A DNA stretch of 24,296 nt from Chloroflexota bacterium (GCA_003353825.1 PIVW01000024.1:1-24296), one strand, 5' to 3'; numbered from the stretch's first letter, positions 8,469-16,419 are shown. The notes: generated by a model from the sequence alone, not told the origin. Program-made: numbers and translations.

Positions 8469-8711
8469 AAGAAAAGCTCCTTGGGTGAACCAGGGTTTCA
8501 GAAATTAGTGACTCGGAGCACTGATAACTGGTTTGTTCAGGCGCGCCTAATAGGCGGATCTCAAGTATTTGGATCAGACGATGAGGGGGATCCCCCCATA
8601 TTGCCTGTTGCGGCTGAGACCCACCGGCGCTGCCTGATGCCTGGTTGAGCAACGAGCGTGTTGAACATGGTCGGGTGGGGTTGGTGAAGGAGTGTTACTA
8701 TTACGTTTGTG
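8469..8711 (-). promoter_or_regulatory. metG 5' leader, about 240 nt, structured, class unknown
   Basis: From the predicted start near 8711 to the metG ATG the transcript would carry about 240 untranslated bases. It contains GGGGGATCCCCC (8584-8596 region), CGCCTATTAGGCG (8544-8556 region), and a long-range pairing of AACCAG (about 8527-8532) with CTGGTT (about 8487-8492) close to the AAGGAG ribosome binding site. The part 8502-8531 resembles the ATTAGTGA/ACTGATAACTGG intergenic repeat type. I could not match it to a T-box: a GGTGG is present but the base after TGG is G, which does not fit the A73 discriminator of tRNA-Met. No other riboswitch class was recognised. Confidence 0.4.
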
Positions 8712-8717
8712 AATCGC

Positions 8718-8746
8718 ATTCTAGCATAGGGCGTGAACTGGTACAA
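8718..8746 (-). promoter_or_regulatory. sigma-70-like promoter of metG
   Basis: On the minus strand TTGTAC (8741-8746) and TAGAAT (8718-8723) are separated by exactly 17 bases (8724-8740). Each hexamer matches four or five of six consensus bases. The position, just after the glycosyltransferase gene ends at 8816, separates metG from the upstream operon. Confidence 0.6.
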
Positions 8747-8815
8747 AGGGCGATTCAGCGTGTCAACTTGCATAATCAGGCACTGACCTTGTCTGCGATT
8801 ACGCTGCCGTCCGAT

Positions 8816-10063
8816 TCACCCAACCAGCGATTTTTCACTCCAGCGTTTGCTGCGATGATAAAGGCGGTTCATCTCCGGCACGATCTTGTCCCAACTGTAA
8901 TGGTCGACGACGAAAGTCCTGCCTCGCTCACCCATAGCGGCGGCCTCCTGCGGTTGTTGCAGAAGAGCGACGCAGCGCTGGATGAAATCGGCGGGGGTGT
9001 CAGCCAGAGCTAGTTGTTCACCATCGCTCACGGGGAAGCCATCCGCGCCCAAACGTGTGGAGACAACCGGCCTTGCCATGGCCAATGATTCCAGGATCTT
9101 GAGACGGGTGCCGCCGCCCGCCAGCAATGGCACCACGTAGAGATCGGCATGGGCGATGTAGGGCTGGATGTCGGGCACCGCGCCGGTGATGGTGATATCG
9201 GGCCGAGAGCGGAGGGATTGCAGGCGCGCGTGCGGGTTGCGTCCTACAATCCAAAAATGAGGATTGAGGTTGGTAGCATGCAACGGCGGCAGAACGCGCT
9301 CGGCAAACCAGAGGACTCCATCGACGTTTGGACGAAAATCCATCTTACCAGTAAAAACCAGATTTACTCCGGCATGCGTGTAGGGGTTCGCGTAGGCGAT
9401 TTCCGGATCATAGGCATGAAGATCGATGCCATTCGTAATTACGTAGGGAACACAGCCGGGGGCTAGGGTGCGCAACACCTCCGCATCGGCCTCGCTCACC
9501 GCGGCTATGCCATCGGCCAGTTGCAGGATCTGCTGCTCGTAGCGTCGCAGTTTGTTGGTCTGGATAGCAGAATAGCCGGCGCCGATCCAGCGGCTGGGAC
9601 GGCGCAGATCTGCCTGAAAGGCGCGCTGCTGCAGGATCGTTTCGGCATTGTGGGCATCGTAAATGGTTAGGGGGAGATCGGCAGAGGTTTGGGCTAGTGC
9701 CAGCAGGTAGGGCGCCATCTCGATGCCCTCGATCTGAATCAGGTCGGGCGGATGTGCCTTGATGTGTTGTTGCAGTCGATTGAACGCCCCCCCATCCCAC
9801 AAACGTAAGGCCATGTCGGGGCGTGGCGTCGTAAACAGATCGCGCAGTCGCCGTCTGCCGGTTCGTTGAGGTTGTAGCGACGTCACCACATATCGTACGA
9901 TATCGACAATCGCTTCCTGCCTTGGATCATCTCCCGGCGCCAACATGCTGAACAGATCTAAGGTGTGCTTTTCTGCCAGCCCTTTGATCAGATTGTAGTT
10001 ACGCAGTGTCGTGCCCTGATGTGGAGGAAAGGGAAATTGAGGCGTAAGAATCAGCAACTTCAT
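8816..10063 (-). CDS. family 4 glycosyltransferase
   Basis: The 415-residue protein has the two Rossmann domains of GT-B enzymes. The N-terminal part opens with LLILTPQFPFPPHQGTTLRN, the glycine-rich acceptor-side loop; the C-terminal part has the family-4 core: TGKMDFRPNVDG near residue 230, IVGRNPHARL, VTGAVPDIQPYIAHADLYV-type spacing, and AGGGTRLKILESLAMARPVV with the EX7E-type glutamates near residue 330. It resembles PEP-CTERM/exosortase-associated sugar transferases in layout, but no exosortase is present here. It transfers a sugar from a nucleotide donor to a glycan or lipid; the substrates are unknown. The ATG at 10063 lies one base after the IMPase stop with no evident Shine-Dalgarno sequence, so translation is likely coupled to that gene. 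Confidence 0.88.
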   Translation of the reverse strand: MKLLILTPQFPFPPHQGTTLRNYNLIKGLAEKHTLDLFSMLAPGDDPRQEAIVDIVRYVVTSLQPQRTGRRRLRDLFTTPRPDMALRLWDGGAFNRLQQHIKAHPPDLIQIEGIEMAPYLLALAQTSADLPLTIYDAHNAETILQQRAFQADLRRPSRWIGAGYSAIQTNKLRRYEQQILQLADGIAAVSEADAEVLRTLAPGCVPYVITNGIDLHAYDPEIAYANPYTHAGVNLVFTGKMDFRPNVDGVLWFAERVLPPLHATNLNPHFWIVGRNPHARLQSLRSRPDITITGAVPDIQPYIAHADLYVVPLLAGGGTRLKILESLAMARPVVSTRLGADGFPVSDGEQLALADTPADFIQRCVALLQQPQEAAAMGERGRTFVVDHYSWDKIVPEMNRLYHRSKRWSEKSLVG

Positions 10064-10064
10064 A

Positions 10065-10871
10065 TCAAGCAGGTCGGGGCTTGTTGCCGCCTAAAAATCG
10101 AGTGTGTGTGCGAATGACCTCGAGATAATAAGGCGGCGCCGCCAAAATAGGCAAGGGCAATTTGGAGCCATCCAACAGCGTCTCTACCAGGACAGGTGAA
10201 CCATCTAGCAGAATGCATTCACCACCGGCTCTTTTCAGAATCGGCAAAGCCGCGGCGATATCCCACAAGGCGGTGTTTGTATTGAGCGCCGCAACAGCGC
10301 TGCCACGCGCTACATAGCAGAGATGGGCGGCACATGAACCGAATGCCCGAACCTTGCCGGGGAATTTAATTTGCCAAAGACGGTGGGCATCGGCCGCACC
10401 GAATAAAATGCTTTCAGAATTCAAGGGCGCTTCGGCAGCAGTGTAGATGGGTTCGCCGTTTAGCAAGGCCGGACCTGCTACATCAGCCACAAAGCAATCA
10501 TTCGTGGCAGGCAGATACACGATCCCGGCTATAGGTTCGTTTTTGAACATAAGGCCAATGCAAATGCTCCAGATGGGCAAGCCAAAGGAAAACACACTGG
10601 TGCCATCGATGGGATCTAGCACCCACTGTCGAGGCGCCTGGCGCTGATGGCTAGTACCCTCTTCACCCAAAATACCATCTATGGGATAACGCGCACGCAA
10701 CGCCCCTGTCAGATACCGTTCTACCTCATGATCAGCTTCGGTGACGATGGTATTGTCGGCTTTGCGCATAGCAATCGTGCGCCGAAAGTGTTTTAGGGCA
10801 ATCGCCCCCGCCTCTTTGGCCAATTGGATCGTCCAACTCGCATCGAATTCGGTTGTCTGTTGTGTGTTCAT
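10065..10871 (-). CDS. inositol monophosphatase family phosphatase
   Basis: From the ATG at 10871 the product has 268 residues, the usual length for the family. Metal-site motifs are intact: GEE at 69-71, DPIDGT at 86-91 (with FSFGLPIWS following), and WDIAAALPILKRAGG near residue 200, giving the Asp that activates water. Members are Mg-dependent and act on inositol phosphate, fructose-1,6-bisphosphate, histidinol phosphate or PAP. The FGLPIW segment after DGT recalls histidinol-phosphatase-like members, but this does not settle the substrate. A longer ORF beginning at 10910 exists; I reject that start because a promoter (TTGTCT-16-TATGCT) overlaps those codons. With that promoter the mRNA would start almost at the ATG, so the gene is probably leaderless. 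It forms an operon with the following GT4 gene. Confidence 0.87.
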   Translation of the reverse strand: MNTQQTTEFDASWTIQLAKEAGAIALKHFRRTIAMRKADNTIVTEADHEVERYLTGALRARYPIDGILGEEGTSHQRQAPRQWVLDPIDGTSVFSFGLPIWSICIGLMFKNEPIAGIVYLPATNDCFVADVAGPALLNGEPIYTAAEAPLNSESILFGAADAHRLWQIKFPGKVRAFGSCAAHLCYVARGSAVAALNTNTALWDIAAALPILKRAGGECILLDGSPVLVETLLDGSKLPLPILAAPPYYLEVIRTHTRFLGGNKPRPA

Positions 10872-10877
10872 GGCTAG

Positions 10878-10905
10878 AGCATAGCATGGAGCGGTGTTGA
10901 GACAA
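10878..10905 (-). promoter_or_regulatory. promoter giving a near-leaderless IMPase transcript
   Basis: TTGTCT (10900-10905) and TATGCT (10878-10883) on the minus strand are 16 bases apart. The predicted start falls about at the ATG at 10871. There is no Shine-Dalgarno sequence before that ATG, which agrees with leaderless translation. Confidence 0.45.
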
Positions 10906-10960
10906 AACAATGAGGGTGTTTGACTACCCCTAGATGACAGGGGGCAGATGCGGATTAGTT

Positions 10961-10987
10961 GACGCGTGATGCGTATTGCGTTTTGCC
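10961..10987. repeat. ACGCGTGATGCGTATTGCG-type intergenic repeat
   Basis: The sequence GACGCGTGATGCGTATTGCG followed by TTTTGCC resembles a short GTGATGCGTATTGCGTATTGCG repeat that I recall from intergenic regions of Chloroflexota genomes. It lies in the divergent region between the IMPase gene and lysK. Its function is unknown. Confidence 0.35.
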
Positions 10988-11047
10988 TATGAACTTGTGC
11001 GATATGGTATGCTTGCCCTCGTTAGATTCCATATGAATTCCAAAGTA

Positions 11048-11061
11048 TTGACTCTGGTCAA
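11048..11061. promoter_or_regulatory. TTGAC-N4-GTCAA dyad upstream of lysK
   Basis: TTGAC at 11048-11052 and GTCAA at 11057-11061 form a perfect five-base dyad with a four-base gap, 29 bases before the lysK ATG. It could be an operator or simply part of a -35 element (TTGACT). The evidence is only the symmetry. Confidence 0.25.
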
Positions 11062-11089
11062 ACCTACTTAAGCCCCTCTGATACCGGCC

Positions 11090-12184
11090 ATGACTGAACA
11101 TCTCACAACCAGAACCGATCTGCCTGAGCCTCTGGCCTCACTCTTGCAGATTTATAGCCCTTCGCGTGAAGAATCTGAAGCTGTAGATTATCTCGTAGGT
11201 TGGATGCAGACACATGGTTTTGAGGCTTATGTTGATGAAGCGGGTAATGCAGTTGGCATACTCGATGGTGGAGCGAACGAGGCTGGGCATCCCCCCCAAG
11301 ACTTGATGTTATTAGGACATATCGATACGGTGCCGGGCTACATCCCCCTGGCAGTACGCGGTGATCGACTCTACGGCCGTGGCGCCGTCGATGCAAAAGG
11401 CCCATTGGCGGCTTTCGCAGCGGCGGCGGCGGAGTTAGGCCCCCAACCTGGCTGGCGGATTATCGTAGTCGGCGCTGTCGAAGAGGAGAGCGCTACCTCG
11501 AAAGGCGCGCGTCAAGTTGTGGGAGATTTCTCACCCGCGCTGGCCGTGATCGGCGAACCCAGCCGGTGGAACCGCGTCACCTTGGGCTACAAAGGCAGGC
11601 TCTTACTTGACTACAGCTTTGCGCGTGCACTCTCCCATCGTGCCGGCCCCGACATCGGCGCTTGCGAAATCGCTGTGAATTATTGGAATGTAATAGAAGC
11701 ATGGGTTGCTGAGTGGAACCAGGGCAAAGATCGACTCTTCGACCAACTCATGCCCAGTCTGAGGCACTTTCATTCAGAAGATGATGGTTTTGAAGAAAGG
11801 GCAGAGATGACTCTGGGTTTCCGGCTACCACCGACACTCGGTGCGGATGCATTGCAGCAAGAACTCGCCGCCCGAAATAACGGTGGGGTATTGAGTTTTT
11901 ATGGTGGGGAACCAGCTTACAGATCGAGCCGGAACACGCCCCTGGTAAGAGCCTTTCTAACCGCCATCCGCAGCAAAGGCGAACGCCCGACTTATGTGGT
12001 TAAAACGGGTACCTCAGATATGAATGTGGTCGGCCCGGTGTGGCAATGCCCCATCGTCGCCTATGGCCCTGGTGATAGCAGCCTGGATCACACACCTGAA
12101 GAACACATTTCATTAGCTGAATGGAAGCAAGGGGTGCAGGTGTTGGTTGAAATGATGCGTTTGCTAACGAGTTCACCAGGATGA
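11090..12184 (+). CDS. lysK: M20 peptidase, [LysW]-lysine/ornithine hydrolase type
   Basis: The 364-residue protein is a zinc-dependent M20 peptidase. Visible metal and catalytic residues are GHIDT (His77, Asp79), GAVDAKGPLAAFA (Asp101), the EEE pair at 131-133, and GEPSRW (Glu156), with a late SLDHTPEEH His. The GRGAVDAKGPLA and DEAGNAVG motifs are those of LysK, which releases lysine or ornithine from the carrier protein LysW in the alpha-aminoadipate-type pathway. The other genes of that pathway (lysW, X, Z, Y, J) are not in this window, so the carrier link is inferred from family resemblance. The start is ATG 11090 without a strong Shine-Dalgarno sequence. A terminator follows the stop. 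ArgE/DapE-like deacylase remains possible, but LysK is preferred. Confidence 0.8.
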   Translation: MTEHLTTRTDLPEPLASLLQIYSPSREESEAVDYLVGWMQTHGFEAYVDEAGNAVGILDGGANEAGHPPQDLMLLGHIDTVPGYIPLAVRGDRLYGRGAVDAKGPLAAFAAAAAELGPQPGWRIIVVGAVEEESATSKGARQVVGDFSPALAVIGEPSRWNRVTLGYKGRLLLDYSFARALSHRAGPDIGACEIAVNYWNVIEAWVAEWNQGKDRLFDQLMPSLRHFHSEDDGFEERAEMTLGFRLPPTLGADALQQELAARNNGGVLSFYGGEPAYRSSRNTPLVRAFLTAIRSKGERPTYVVKTGTSDMNVVGPVWQCPIVAYGPGDSSLDHTPEEHISLAEWKQGVQVLVEMMRLLTSSPG

Positions 12185-12209
12185 TGGCCCAGGTACACAG
12201 AAAGAAATA

Positions 12210-12247
12210 CAGGGCCATGATCAATCACAGCCCTGCTCTTTTTGTTT
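12210..12247 (+). terminator. intrinsic terminator after lysK
   Basis: CAGGGC (12210-12215) pairs with GCCCTG (12230-12235) around a 14-base loop, followed by CTCTTTTTGTTTG. It sits between lysK and the converging oxidase operon and could serve both directions; the T-rich tract favours the plus strand. Confidence 0.7.
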
Positions 12248-12269
12248 GATGATTGGCTGGAGTGCCGGA

Positions 12270-13922
12270 TCAGCCGCCCCAGATATACGATCCGAACCCT
12301 GGTGACACGGCATTCATGGTGTAACTAAAGAGATAGGGCACGTAGGCCACAACCAAGAAAGCGATGGCGATGAGAATCCAAAGCTTCCAGTTCTCGAAGT
12401 ACGCAGGGGATCGTTCAGGCGATGATAGCGAAACGGCGTAAACGTCTTCGTAATCTTCCACTTCGATGCGCTTGCCAAATAAGCTTACAACGAAGACCAC
12501 GAAATAGAGCATGATGCCAATCCACATAACCACGCCGCCAAAGGCTGTCATGTAGGAAGGCCAATCCCAGGACTCAAGCCAGTAGGTCGCCTGAGCCTGA
12601 GCCATGGGCACGCGCCGGGGCATACCCAAGGTGCCGGCCCAGTGCATCCCTCGCGAGAAGATGAAGAGCCCTATCGTGTAAATCCAGACTTGGGCGACTG
12701 CCACCTTGGGAGCCCACAATTTCTTTCCGGTCAGCCTTGGTAGCATCCAGTAGGTTACACCGATAAAGGTCGTGGTCACGGCAGCGCCCACCGTAAGATG
12801 GAAATGGCCTGGGATAAAGGCGGTGTTGTGAACGACCAGATTGATGTTGTAAGAGGCATTGATTATGCCACCGATGCCGCCGAACATGAAGCTGATTCCG
12901 GCCAGCAACATGGCTGTAACCGTGGGGTCGCCCCAGGGTAATTTCAGTATCCATCCAAACAATCCCTTACCACCACGCTTGCGGCCAGCATTTTCCAGCG
13001 AGGCGATGACATTAAACGCAGTCAGCATGGAGGGAATGAAGAGGATAAAAGTGAAAATCGCGTGCAGTGTTTTCCATGCTGTGGGCACACCAGGATCCGT
13101 ATATTGGTGGTGAAATCCAACCGGCGATGACATAACGATGAAGAGGATAAATACAACTCGAGCCAGAGGATCGGAGTACAGCTTTCCACCGGCGAGTTTT
13201 GGCAGCAAGGTGTACCAGGCTACGTAGGCGGGCAGTAGCCAGAAGTAAACCAATGGGTGCCCTGTGAACCAGAAAAACGTGCGGGAGAGCTGCGGATCAA
13301 TGAACTCGACCAACCCGAGCGTCCAGGGAATAATCAGTACCAAAACCTCGACAGCGATACCGGCAGAGGCGATCGACCACATGATGTAGGTTGCCAGTGA
13401 GGCAAAGGCTGTGAGGGGAGTACGGCTATCGGGATTCTGCTTTTTCCAGGCAAAGACGAGGCTGGCAATGGCAATGCCTGTAAACCAGGTGCTGATCACC
13501 ACCAACACAAGCCCGATATAAAACAGGGGGTGCGCCTGAAGAGGCGGATAAAACGTATAAAGAACGGAGGCTTTGTTGGTCAGCATGGGGATGGCCGCCA
13601 ATACCACCCCAACAAACATGAGAATAAAACTCAGCCACCCGATCCATTTTTTCGGATAATCGATTTTCAGCGCAACCGATGTGCCATACAGCAAAAAGCC
13701 AGCACTAAACGAGAATGTCCAGATCAGTGCATTAAGGACACCATGTAGGCTCAACCCCTGATAATAGCTTGCTACAAATCTCTCAGTGAATTTCAGGTAG
13801 GGGTAAAGATCTATCTTGGCGTGATCGAGTGCTTGAAAAGGCCCAAAAAGTGCGCCGATAAATAACGCCAATGCGGCAAACGAGATGTAGGCGAGTGACA
13901 AACGCTTGGTGCTTGAACTCAT
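12270..13922 (-). CDS. ba3-type cytochrome c oxidase subunit I
   Basis: The 550-residue heme-copper oxidase subunit holds the low-spin heme and the binuclear O2-reduction site in the cytoplasmic membrane. Expected ligands are present: His60 in SLHGVLNALIW and His375 for the low-spin heme, His373 in PGHFHLTVG for the high-spin heme, and His222, His271 and His272 (GHPLVYF, FHHQYTDPG) for CuB, with Tyr226 as the cross-linked tyrosine. The motif set and the adjacent small subunit place it in the B family (Thermus ba3), not the A family. There are about 13 hydrophobic segments. It is third in the IIa-II-I order, 40 bases after subunit II, with a purine-rich GAGGAGAGAGGGA before the ATG. No subunit III or cytochrome c gene is nearby. 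Confidence 0.95.
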   Translation of the reverse strand: MSSSTKRLSLAYISFAALALFIGALFGPFQALDHAKIDLYPYLKFTERFVASYYQGLSLHGVLNALIWTFSFSAGFLLYGTSVALKIDYPKKWIGWLSFILMFVGVVLAAIPMLTNKASVLYTFYPPLQAHPLFYIGLVLVVISTWFTGIAIASLVFAWKKQNPDSRTPLTAFASLATYIMWSIASAGIAVEVLVLIIPWTLGLVEFIDPQLSRTFFWFTGHPLVYFWLLPAYVAWYTLLPKLAGGKLYSDPLARVVFILFIVMSSPVGFHHQYTDPGVPTAWKTLHAIFTFILFIPSMLTAFNVIASLENAGRKRGGKGLFGWILKLPWGDPTVTAMLLAGISFMFGGIGGIINASYNINLVVHNTAFIPGHFHLTVGAAVTTTFIGVTYWMLPRLTGKKLWAPKVAVAQVWIYTIGLFIFSRGMHWAGTLGMPRRVPMAQAQATYWLESWDWPSYMTAFGGVVMWIGIMLYFVVFVVSLFGKRIEVEDYEDVYAVSLSSPERSPAYFENWKLWILIAIAFLVVAYVPYLFSYTMNAVSPGFGSYIWGG

Positions 13923-13962
13923 ATGTCCCTCTCTCCTCTGAGTATCTAATAATTAATTAAGA

Positions 13963-14448
13963 TTATTGTGTTTCTTCTGTTACGGCTTCGACAATGATGC
14001 TTCCTGACATTGTCCAATGATTCAAACCGCAATACTCATGGCAGATCATCTTGTACTCGCCGGGCTTTTCGAAGTGATGTTCGACGCGCGAAACTTGTCC
14101 GGGAATAACCATGACATTGATATTCGTTCCTATAACATTGAACCCATGTTGAACATCTCGACTCGTGAGATACATCGTCAAATGTGAACCTTCCGGTATG
14201 CGGATCTCATCAGGTTCCCAACGCCAAATCTGACCAACCATATAGGCTTCGTAGTGCCCCGGGGAAAGCTGGCGCAATCCTGGTGGATCGAAATCAGTAC
14301 CTGAAAGATCTTTCGGATCTACGTATCCCTGGGGCGAGGGCAATTGAATGCCACCGGCGATTGCAGCAGTCATGACTGCACAAAAAAACACGACCAGCAT
14401 GGCAATTGTCAGCCTGATCCAGGCCGCTTCGTAGCGATGAACATGCAT
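13963..14448 (-). CDS. ba3-type cytochrome c oxidase subunit II (CuA)
   Basis: The 161-residue protein has one N-terminal membrane anchor (about residues 11-33) and a cupredoxin domain outside the membrane that takes electrons from cytochrome c. CuA ligands are all visible: His101 in DVQHGFN, then Cys136, Glu138, Cys140, His144 and Met147 in the CHEYCGLNHWTM motif. Its short length and single anchor match the ba3 group rather than two-helix A-family subunits. The strong Shine-Dalgarno sequence GGAGGAG precedes the ATG at 14448, 20 bases after the stop of the small IIa gene and 40 bases before subunit I. Confidence 0.95.
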   Translation of the reverse strand: MHVHRYEAAWIRLTIAMLVVFFCAVMTAAIAGGIQLPSPQGYVDPKDLSGTDFDPPGLRQLSPGHYEAYMVGQIWRWEPDEIRIPEGSHLTMYLTSRDVQHGFNVIGTNINVMVIPGQVSRVEHHFEKPGEYKMICHEYCGLNHWTMSGSIIVEAVTEETQ

Positions 14449-14468
14449 AGACTCTCCTCCTCTCTTTC

Positions 14469-14612
14469 CTATGCTTCGAGAATCATCTCAATATAGGCAT
14501 AGCCCCAAAAGACTATGATCATTAAGAAGAATATAGCCAGAACCCAGGCGGTGCCAATGGGATTAAAGTCTTCCTCTTCGCTGTGATCTTCCTGGTCGTG
14601 ATTCTCGGCCAT
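14469..14612 (-). CDS. cytochrome c oxidase subunit IIa (small single-helix subunit)
   Basis: A 47-residue ORF starts at ATG 14612 with GGAGAAGAGGT directly upstream and ends TAG at 14469-14471, 20 bases before subunit II. The first 16 residues are acidic (QEDHSEEEDF), followed by one transmembrane helix, GTAWVLAIFFLMIIVFW, then GYAYIEMILEA. The G-A-x-VL...IIVFW-x-YA pattern resembles the 34-residue subunit IIa of Thermus ba3 oxidase, which supplies the helix missing from single-anchor subunit II. Position first in the operon, a strong ribosome binding site and matching topology support it. It is too short for usual gene callers. A longer overlapping ORF on the same strand in another frame (14522-14749) lacks a ribosome binding site and is rejected. 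Confidence 0.85.
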   Translation of the reverse strand: MAENHDQEDHSEEEDFNPIGTAWVLAIFFLMIIVFWGYAYIEMILEA

Positions 14613-14881
14613 ACCTCTTCTCCAGATGGTTTTAGATATGAATTAGCAAAAACGATACTCAGTCGATGCCAAGAGCACGACATCGACGCATGCTTGCCCT
14701 CAGTTGCGAATCCCAAGTAGACCGGAATTGAGTTGTCGCATTCGGGCATGTTGCAATGATAAGCACAAGCCTATCACGTAACCAGTCGAACGACGAATAC
14801 GCAACACACCTTTAAGGTTAGCTTGCTTCCAAACGTTGTTGGCGTTGCAACCGCAGTGACTTGCTCTTCGTCGCTACAGTC
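14613..14881. other. upstream region of the oxidase operon
   Basis: This 269-base stretch separates the oxidase operon from the broken BNR gene. On the minus strand TTGGCA (around 14668-14673) followed by TTTGCT/GCTAAT is the only promoter-like arrangement, and it is weak. No convincing gene or terminator is seen. Confidence 0.3.
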
Positions 14882-16307
14882 TTATGGCGCAGGCAGCGGC
14901 AATTCCGTCCAGGAAAGACCGCCATCATTGCTGCGCAGGAAGACACCGCCGGAGGGATTAATACGGTAGAGAGAAATGTAGAGGTTGGGTCCAGCGCCCC
15001 AGGCCAGTGGTTGAGGAGAGTAATCTGAGCCAAAACTGGCAGCCTGTTGCCATTGTACTACCCCGGCCAATTCTTTGGGGTTGTCGCTGAATAATAAGGC
15101 GCCGTCTAGCCCGCCAGCCCACAACTCCCCTTCGTTGCCCTGCCAGGTAAGGCCCAAAAATGGAGCGCCTAGTTTTTGTCCTTCTGTTGGACTGTTAATC
15201 GTACTCCATAGACCGGGAGGTTGGCCTCGCCATCCCACCGTCAACACTGGTACAAACTTGATCATGGCGATGATAAGGAGGATCAGGTTCGAACCGATAC
15301 AACGTCATGAACAGGGTCGTATTCGATCCGCCACCTGGCGCCGCGATCAAGCGTTTTGCTGGCCAACGCGGAGAACTGGATTCACCGATCGGAGGAGGAC
15401 TGTCCGAAGGCGCCCAAGTGGCGCCGCCATCATTTGAAATATAGACATCGTTGCTCGCAGCGAAAAGGGTTCTATCAGTCGTGAAATGCGGAGACAACGC
15501 CAGCAGGTGCGCGCCAGGATCACCTACCCAGAAGGGTTGTACCGCCCAGCTCTCGCCACCATCGCTCGACTGTTGGATGCGATTATCTGCGACCGCGTAA
15601 ACCAGACCATCGCCTGCAAACGCAGGGGAAACATCCACTTGTCCGATATGACCTGCACTCAGTTTTGGATCCCAAGTCTCCCCCCCCATTCGTTGATTTA
15701 TATAGCCCAGATCCAATGCTCACACCGCTCAGCCATGCTGCAAACAGCGTGTCGTCAGTTGTGTAATCTGGACTGAGGGATACGTCAGTGATACTGCTGG
15801 CAACTACGCCTGTGAGACCGGCACTGGCAGGCTCCCAGACGCCACCTCGACGTCGCCAAACCCCCAGATCAGTAGCAGCAAATAGCTCGCCGTCACTGCC
15901 GGAGCCACCACTCGAATCCAAAGTCGTCACGCCAAGAGGATAGAATCCCTGGCTTCGCTCAAAACTCTGGCCACCATCTGTACTAGACCAAACACCATTA
16001 ACCGTTCCCGCCAAAAGGGTGGCATCAACATCAAAGTCGGGGGAAACGGCAAAACGAAGAATGGACTGCCCATCAGGTATGGCTGGTAGTGCCTCCCATA
16101 GACTGTGGCCAAAATCATAGCGGTAGGGTATCGCCTCATCAGCCACAAAGAGGCCTGCGCCATCTTCTGACACCCCCAAAGCCCCCATGTGCGTGGCAGC
16201 CAGGCCCGGACTAAAAGAGTGCCATGAATCACGAGAGCCAAACTGATGAGTACCATCATCGCCAGTACAAGTCTGCCAGAACCTAAAATCGTTCGAACAA
16301 ATAACAT
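14882..16307 (-). pseudogene. secreted BNR/Asp-box repeat protein, frameshifted
   Basis: Three reading frames together encode one protein of about 475 residues. An N-terminal signal anchor (MLFVRTILGSGRLVLAMMVL, start 16307, with GGGAGG five bases upstream) leads into beta-propeller repeats with Asp-box motifs: SSTDGGQSF, STNGGETW, SSDGGESW, SNDGGATW, SVDGG and SNDGGLSW. Such proteins resemble sialidase/Ycf48/sortilin-type propellers, often secreted and of unknown ligand. Frame changes are needed at 15680-15687 (a run of eight G on the coding strand where seven would keep STNGGETW in frame), at about 15228-15239 (GGTGGGATGG), and probably at the T4 run 16213-16216. These may be real mutations, phase variation at the G run, or sequencing errors. 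The gene diverges from the LexA-controlled promoter. Confidence 0.75.
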
Positions 16308-16370
16308 CATTGCCTCCCAAGATAAGCACTTCAAAAAATACAGGAAAGAGAACAAGGGTTCTGAAAACGC

Positions 16371-16399
16371 TTGACATTGCCGGTAGTCTTTGATATGAT
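16371..16399 (+). promoter_or_regulatory. consensus sigma-70 promoter of the lexA-like operon
   Basis: TTGACA at 16371-16376 and TATGAT at 16394-16399 are separated by exactly 17 bases. This is the best promoter match in the window. The predicted transcription start falls at about 16406, inside the LexA-type operator. Confidence 0.85.
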
Positions 16400-16405
16400 G
16401 GATTC

Positions 16406-16419
16406 AGAACATGTGTTCT
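16406..16419. promoter_or_regulatory. LexA-type operator (SOS box) AGAACATGTGTTCT
   Basis: AGAACA-TG-TGTTCT is a perfect six-base inverted repeat and contains GAAC-N4-GTTC, the Gram-positive (Bacillus-type) SOS box core. It begins six bases after the -10 element, where a bound repressor would block RNA polymerase, and 41 bases before the lexA-like start codon. Autoregulation is the normal arrangement for lexA. I saw no second exact copy of the core in the window by eye. Confidence 0.8.

Noticed and set aside
8469..8711. T-box riboswitch in the metG leader
   Set aside because: A GGTGG is present, but the following bases do not form the NACCGCG part, the discriminator position would be G rather than U for tRNA-Met, and no specifier stem I is evident.
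14140..14152. GAACCCATGTTG, a near match to the LexA operator core
   Set aside because: It has one mismatch in the core and lies within the subunit II coding sequence, away from a promoter.
14522..14749. 75-residue minus-strand ORF overlapping the small oxidase subunit
   Set aside because: It lacks a ribosome binding site and membrane pattern; the overlapping 47-residue ORF in another frame has both plus the right operon position.
16308..16377. Alternative N-terminus of the BNR gene starting at 16377
   Set aside because: The frame lacks a ribosome binding site and overlaps the lexA promoter; the ATG at 16307 has GGGAGG upstream and starts a clear signal anchor.
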